DNA from: Desmospora activa DSM 45169
GTDB lineage: Bacteria > Bacillota > Bacilli > Thermoactinomycetales > DSM-45169
Assembly: GCF_003046315.1 (NCBI RefSeq)
Contig: NZ_PZZP01000003.1
Span: forward strand, 1-64,000
DNA: 64,000 nt
Direction of reading: 5' to 3'
Of this stretch, positions 61,129 through 64,000 are shown piece after piece (within the stretch, counting starts at the first letter, position 1; each line of letters opens with the position of its first letter). A program made the translations under genes and the position numbers. The notes under the pieces were generated by a model. It was not told where the DNA came from. It made no database searches and was given only the letters and a program-made list of their open reading frames with translations.

Positions 61129-62475
61129 TTGCGAGAGTTTGGTACTGGTTTTTTTGTAAAAGATGATTATGCTCGTCAACCCATCCCTATACCAGAACGA
61201 AGAGCGTGGCTACTGATCGCACTCGTGTGGATAGGAATGGGAACTGATTTAGTCGGGGCATCGCTGGGTGTATATTTAAGCACGGGAATGACTGTGAAAG
61301 ATGCGATCACATCAATCCTTATATCGAACATCATCATGGGAGTAATCGGGGGGTTGGTTTCCTACATTGGAGGAGCGACCGGCTTATCTACAGCTATGAT
61401 TTCCCGCTTTGTCTTTGGAGAAATTGGGTCACGAATTCTCTCATATTCACTCTTTTTTATGCTACTCGGTTTCTTTGCAATTCAAGCGGGATTGTTTGGC
61501 GAATCAGCAAGTTATCTTATTTTATCGTTAACTGGAACAGAAGTATCCGATCAGTGGTTAGCGGTTATTGGCGCCTTGTTAATGACGTTAACCGCCACTC
61601 TGGGATTCATCGTCATTGAACGACTCAGTTCAATCGCCGTTCCACTCATGCTTTTTCTATTAGGAGGACTTATCGGTAAGATCTCGGCTCATTCCCCAGA
61701 GCATTGGTTTCTGGTTGAGCCGAACACAGGTATCACTATTACCATGGGTTCCGCCATTTCGATGGTAGTGGGAAGCTGGATTGGGATGTGTGTAATCTCC
61801 CCTGATATCGCTCGTTGGGCACGAACAAAAAAGACAGCATTCTTATCCGGTTTCGTTGGTCTCTTTATTGGAAATAGCATGATGATGAGTGCGGCAGTAA
61901 TTATGTCCCGAATTACAGGTGCTGATAATGTGATTCAAGTGATGGTCGGGGTTGGTTGGGGAGCCTGGGCAGTAGTTATCCTCATCCTAGCACAGTGGAC
62001 AACCAATGATAACAATCTGTACTCTGGCGGCTTATCGATGTCAAATATCTTCCGATCCGTTCCGAAGTCCATGCTAACGCTCGGCATCGGTCTCTTTGGA
62101 GCCTTTTTAACCTATATAAAGTTAGTTGACTCTTTAGTTGAATTTGTCAACATCTTAGCGCTAGTATTTGCTCCGGTTGCAGCAATTTATATTATTGAAT
62201 ATTTCTTGCTGAATCGAGCCAGATTTTTATTTGTTTTCATTCAAAATAAAAAAATCGCCCGGATTTACTGGGTTCCTATGATATCATGGTTCACTTCTTC
62301 CCTTGTCGGGCTTATGACCATGACAAAGGAAGAAGGGGGGTTGGAGTTATTCACTTTGACAGGTGCTGCGGGTATTGATGCTTTTGTAGTTGCTGCTGTT
62401 ATGCATTTAGTGGTTGGTAAAAGCGCACAAATGCTTTTCAATAAAAAGGAGGAGGCGGAGCCTATTGATGCCTAA
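61129..62475 (+). CDS. NCS1-family permease, cytosine-permease-like
   Basis: A 448-residue, roughly 12-helix transporter of the nucleobase-cation-symport-1 family (CodB branch). The N-terminal PIPERRAWLLIALVWIGMGT, GGATGLSTAMISRFVFGEIG and the helix with SWIGMCVISPDIARWARTKK are typical. Substrate is probably a nucleobase or related heterocycle and cannot be specified. TTG start at 61129 after GAGGTGG. It overlaps the acetyltransferase gene by eight bases. AT-richer than the neighbours and on the opposite strand: an insertion between rpmG and sigH. Confidence 0.85.
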   Translation: MREFGTGFFVKDDYARQPIPIPERRAWLLIALVWIGMGTDLVGASLGVYLSTGMTVKDAITSILISNIIMGVIGGLVSYIGGATGLSTAMISRFVFGEIGSRILSYSLFFMLLGFFAIQAGLFGESASYLILSLTGTEVSDQWLAVIGALLMTLTATLGFIVIERLSSIAVPLMLFLLGGLIGKISAHSPEHWFLVEPNTGITITMGSAISMVVGSWIGMCVISPDIARWARTKKTAFLSGFVGLFIGNSMMMSAAVIMSRITGADNVIQVMVGVGWGAWAVVILILAQWTTNDNNLYSGGLSMSNIFRSVPKSMLTLGIGLFGAFLTYIKLVDSLVEFVNILALVFAPVAAIYIIEYFLLNRARFLFVFIQNKKIARIYWVPMISWFTSSLVGLMTMTKEEGGLELFTLTGAAGIDAFVVAAVMHLVVGKSAQMLFNKKEEAEPIDA

Positions 62476-63208
62476 TGTTTCTTCTCGATTTACCGTTCAT
62501 ACGGCAGAAGAAAAACCTGAACTCCTATCAAAGATTAACGAATTAACTCTTAAATCTTTCCCTGCTTTTCTCTTTCAAGGCGATCCGCCCACTCGTGATT
62601 ATTGGGATTCCATGTTAGAACGGCATCTTCCCTTTCAGTTCGCACTGTTTGAAGGAGAAGAAATGGTGGGGGGCGGGGTAACCGTTCCATTGGAATGGGA
62701 TGGGACTTTAGAAGATTTACCCGAAAACTTTGAACGCATCTTACATGCACGCGGAACCCCTAACGTCCTTTGTGCTACAGCAGGGTTAGTAGTGGAAAAA
62801 CACCAAGGAAGAGGAATTAGTCGTGATGTGTTACTGGCAATGAAGCATATCGCCTCCCAGCATGACTTCTCCTCACTGGTTGTTCCGGTTCGTCCCAATC
62901 ATAAACAACGGTATCCACTTCTGCCCATGGAGGAGTACTTAAAATGGCGGCGTGATGATGGCTTGCTGTTTGATCCGTGGATACGTACACATGAGCGACT
63001 CGAGGCGACTATCCTAAAGGTGATGTCAACTGCTTCTATCATTCCTGCTACAGTAAAGCAATGGGAAGAATGGACGGGCATGCGATTTATGAGCGACGGA
63101 CAATATGTGATTCCCGGCGGACTCGCCCCTCTTGAAATAAGTTTATCAAAAGATGAAGGGGTTTATATTGAGCCCAATGTCTGGATGGAACATAAGGTTG
63201 ATCTTTGA
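62468..63208 (+). CDS. GNAT-family N-acetyltransferase
   Basis: A 246-residue protein with a GNAT core. The acetyl-CoA-binding region is seen in ATAGLVVEKHQGRGISRDVL (motif A, QGRGIS). The C-terminal half (KWRRDDGLLFDPWIRTHERL, then YVIPGGLAPLEI) is an extension whose role I do not know. The ATG at 62468 lies inside the end of the permease gene, with GGCGGAG seven bases upstream, so translation is coupled. This suggests the enzyme acts on the transported compound or on a product of it, which is inference. Confidence 0.8.
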   Translation: MPNVSSRFTVHTAEEKPELLSKINELTLKSFPAFLFQGDPPTRDYWDSMLERHLPFQFALFEGEEMVGGGVTVPLEWDGTLEDLPENFERILHARGTPNVLCATAGLVVEKHQGRGISRDVLLAMKHIASQHDFSSLVVPVRPNHKQRYPLLPMEEYLKWRRDDGLLFDPWIRTHERLEATILKVMSTASIIPATVKQWEEWTGMRFMSDGQYVIPGGLAPLEISLSKDEGVYIEPNVWMEHKVDL

Positions 63209-63256
63209 CCGTTCCCGATAATATCAACCCTTCGATGGTACGCTAATATAAAAATG

Positions 63257-63414
63257 AGCATAAACTACAAATGACCCCAGGTACCAGCCTGGAACCCATT
63301 GTAGGGTGCATTTCATCGACGAGATGGGAGTCCCCATCCGAGCGAAGCTGAGGCCAAGAACCCCACATCCTAGCGGCGGGACCGACCAATCCTTTTGCTA
63401 GGAGGGGGTTTTTT
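63257..63414 (+). ncRNA. unassigned structured RNA with terminator
   Basis: Downstream of the acetyltransferase gene a TAATAT box (63244-63249) precedes a compact set of helices: CCAGG/CCTGG (63279-63294), a CCCAT...ATGGG pairing, and a strong terminator (63359-63414) built from AACCCC + CCTAGC paired with GCTAGG + GGGGTT and followed by TTTTTTC. The conserved-looking interior GAGCGAAGCTGAGGCCAAG resembles a riboswitch or small RNA, but I could not assign it to a known class and no gene clearly follows it. Confidence 0.45.
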
Positions 63415-63468
63415 CGTCTCCTGGGTTGTATTTCTTCAAAGTATGCGCATGTGTTTTCCGCATCGGCA

Positions 63469-63570
63469 GCAAGACTAAGGAACGAAGTGACTGTAGCGAG
63501 ACTTGTGCTTTAGTGCAAAGCAAGACTAGGGAACGGAGTAACTGTAGCGAGACTTGTGCTTTAGTACAAA
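63469..63570 (+). repeat. two tandem 51-bp repeats
   Basis: 63469-63519 and 63520-63570 are adjacent copies, starting GCAAGACTA and ending GCTTTAGTxCAAA, with about four differences. The period is 17 codons and one frame stays open through both, giving a repeated SKTxERSxCSETCALVQ, but there is no ribosome binding site or family match, so I do not call a gene. Confidence 0.85.
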
Positions 63571-63683
63571 GGGAACTACACCGAAATCGTTCCCCTCTTC
63601 TCCATCACAAAATCTTTTGCGATAAATAAGGAGGAAAATGACGGTTATTGTCGAATCGGGTACGATGTAAGGAAAGAATGTAA

Positions 63684-63705
63684 ATAAAAAACCCCAAATG
63701 GGGTT
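63684..63705 (-). terminator. terminator downstream of sigH
   Basis: Minus strand: AACCCC, loop ATTT, GGGGTT followed by TTTTATTT. It lies about 185 nt after the sigH stop. The 182 nt between contain GC-rich, self-complementary blocks (for example CCCTCGAGGG and ACACCG/CGGTGT) and no ORF. Confidence 0.8.
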
Positions 63706-63887
63706 GCACCAACCATCTAAACTTTTCTGTAAAAACAATTCCGGCCAAACCCCGGCTGCCGCTCTTTCCCGCTTGATCCCTGCAGCAGAAATTCGATGTG
63801 TGGGTAGGCAGATTTCACCGACAACCCTCGAGGGCCGATGCAATATACCTAAGGAGTATGACGGCAGTCTAAACACACCGACGGTGT

Positions 63888-64000
63888 CTAAGGGGTAAAC
63901 TCCCGGATTTCCAGATAACGTTCAAGCTTTCGTTTGACCCGTTGCAATGCGTTATCGATCGATTTAACATGACGGTTTAAATCAACGGCGATTTCCTGAT
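63888..64000 (-). CDS. sigH: RNA polymerase sigma-H factor, C-terminus only
   Basis: The last 37 codons of a sigma factor entering from the right edge. The sequence EIAVDLNRHVKSIDNALQRV followed by KRKLERYLEIREF matches the region 4.2 tail of sigma-H (SpoIIAC-like HTH, SIDNALQR motif). Sigma-H directs early-sporulation and transition-state transcription. Its position before rpmG agrees with B. subtilis apart from the inserted genes. Confidence 0.9.
   Translation of the reverse strand, partial: QEIAVDLNRHVKSIDNALQRVKRKLERYLEIREFTP

Noticed and set aside
63426-63629. 67-codon ORF across the 51-bp repeats
   Set aside because: No ribosome binding site and no homology; the open frame is a by-product of a repeat length divisible by three.
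63642-63674. Ten-codon ORF after a perfect AAGGAGG
   Set aside because: Too short to support, with tight spacing; could be a leader peptide but nothing follows it on that strand.

Overview
The window reads as a chromosomal segment of an endospore-forming member of the Firmicutes (Bacillales). The gene order matches the ribosomal super-cluster near the Bacillus subtilis origin, read here on the minus strand: sigH-rpmG-secE-nusG-rplK-rplA-rplJ-rplL-rsmC-like-rpoB-rpoC-rplGB-rpsL-rpsG-fusA-tuf, then the S10, spc and alpha operons, ecfA1-ecfA2-ecfT, truA, rplM-rpsI, ybaK-cwlD-salA, gerD, kbaA, pdaB and a 16S rRNA gene running off the left edge. Sporulation and germination genes (cwlD, gerD, kbaA, pdaB, a SpoIIM-like protein) and a zinc-type S14 fit this. 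The moderate G+C and divergence from Bacillus suggest a Thermoactinomycetaceae-like lineage; that placement is inference only.

Layout. 1-405: 5' end of a 16S rRNA gene with tandem promoters. 406-6102 (minus): an accessory block, AT-richer at its left end, with a frameshifted MFS transporter, a DJ-1/PfpI protein, a NarL/DesK-type two-component system in an operon with a membrane protein whose first half is a degenerate dihydroorotate-dehydrogenase-like domain, an OsmC protein and a SpoIIM-like protein. 6219-11105: the sporulation group. 11117-30781: rplM-rpsI, truA, the ECF transporter core and an unbroken alpha-spc-S10 ribosomal block down to rpsJ.

30782-43959 is an insertion relative to the Bacillus order, lying between rpsJ and tuf. 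It holds a methionine-salvage cluster (mtnW-X-B-D-K-A, plus strand) flanked on each side by a tiny membrane-peptide locus with RNA-hairpin control typical of type I toxins. It also holds a stand-alone SgrR-type DNA-binding domain, a secreted type I pullulanase, a secreted LVIVD beta-propeller protein and a displaced fragment of fusA. 43960-60776 returns to the tuf-fusA-rpsG-rpsL-rplGB, rpoC-rpoB and rplL-J-A-K-nusG-secE-rpmG genes. A decayed second copy of the rplGB 3' end sits between rpoC and rplGB. 61129-63208 (plus) is a second insertion, a cytosine-permease-like transporter translationally coupled to a GNAT acetyltransferase, followed by a terminated structured RNA candidate, a 51-bp tandem repeat and the C-terminus of sigH at the right edge.

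Most of the window is housekeeping translation and transcription machinery. The points of novelty are the two toxin-like micro-loci, the nested small ORFs with a start codon inside a hairpin, the dehydrogenase-like membrane fusion beside a sensor kinase, the gene-fragment duplications (fusA, rplGB) and the unassigned structured RNAs. No tRNA gene, CRISPR array or insertion sequence was seen.
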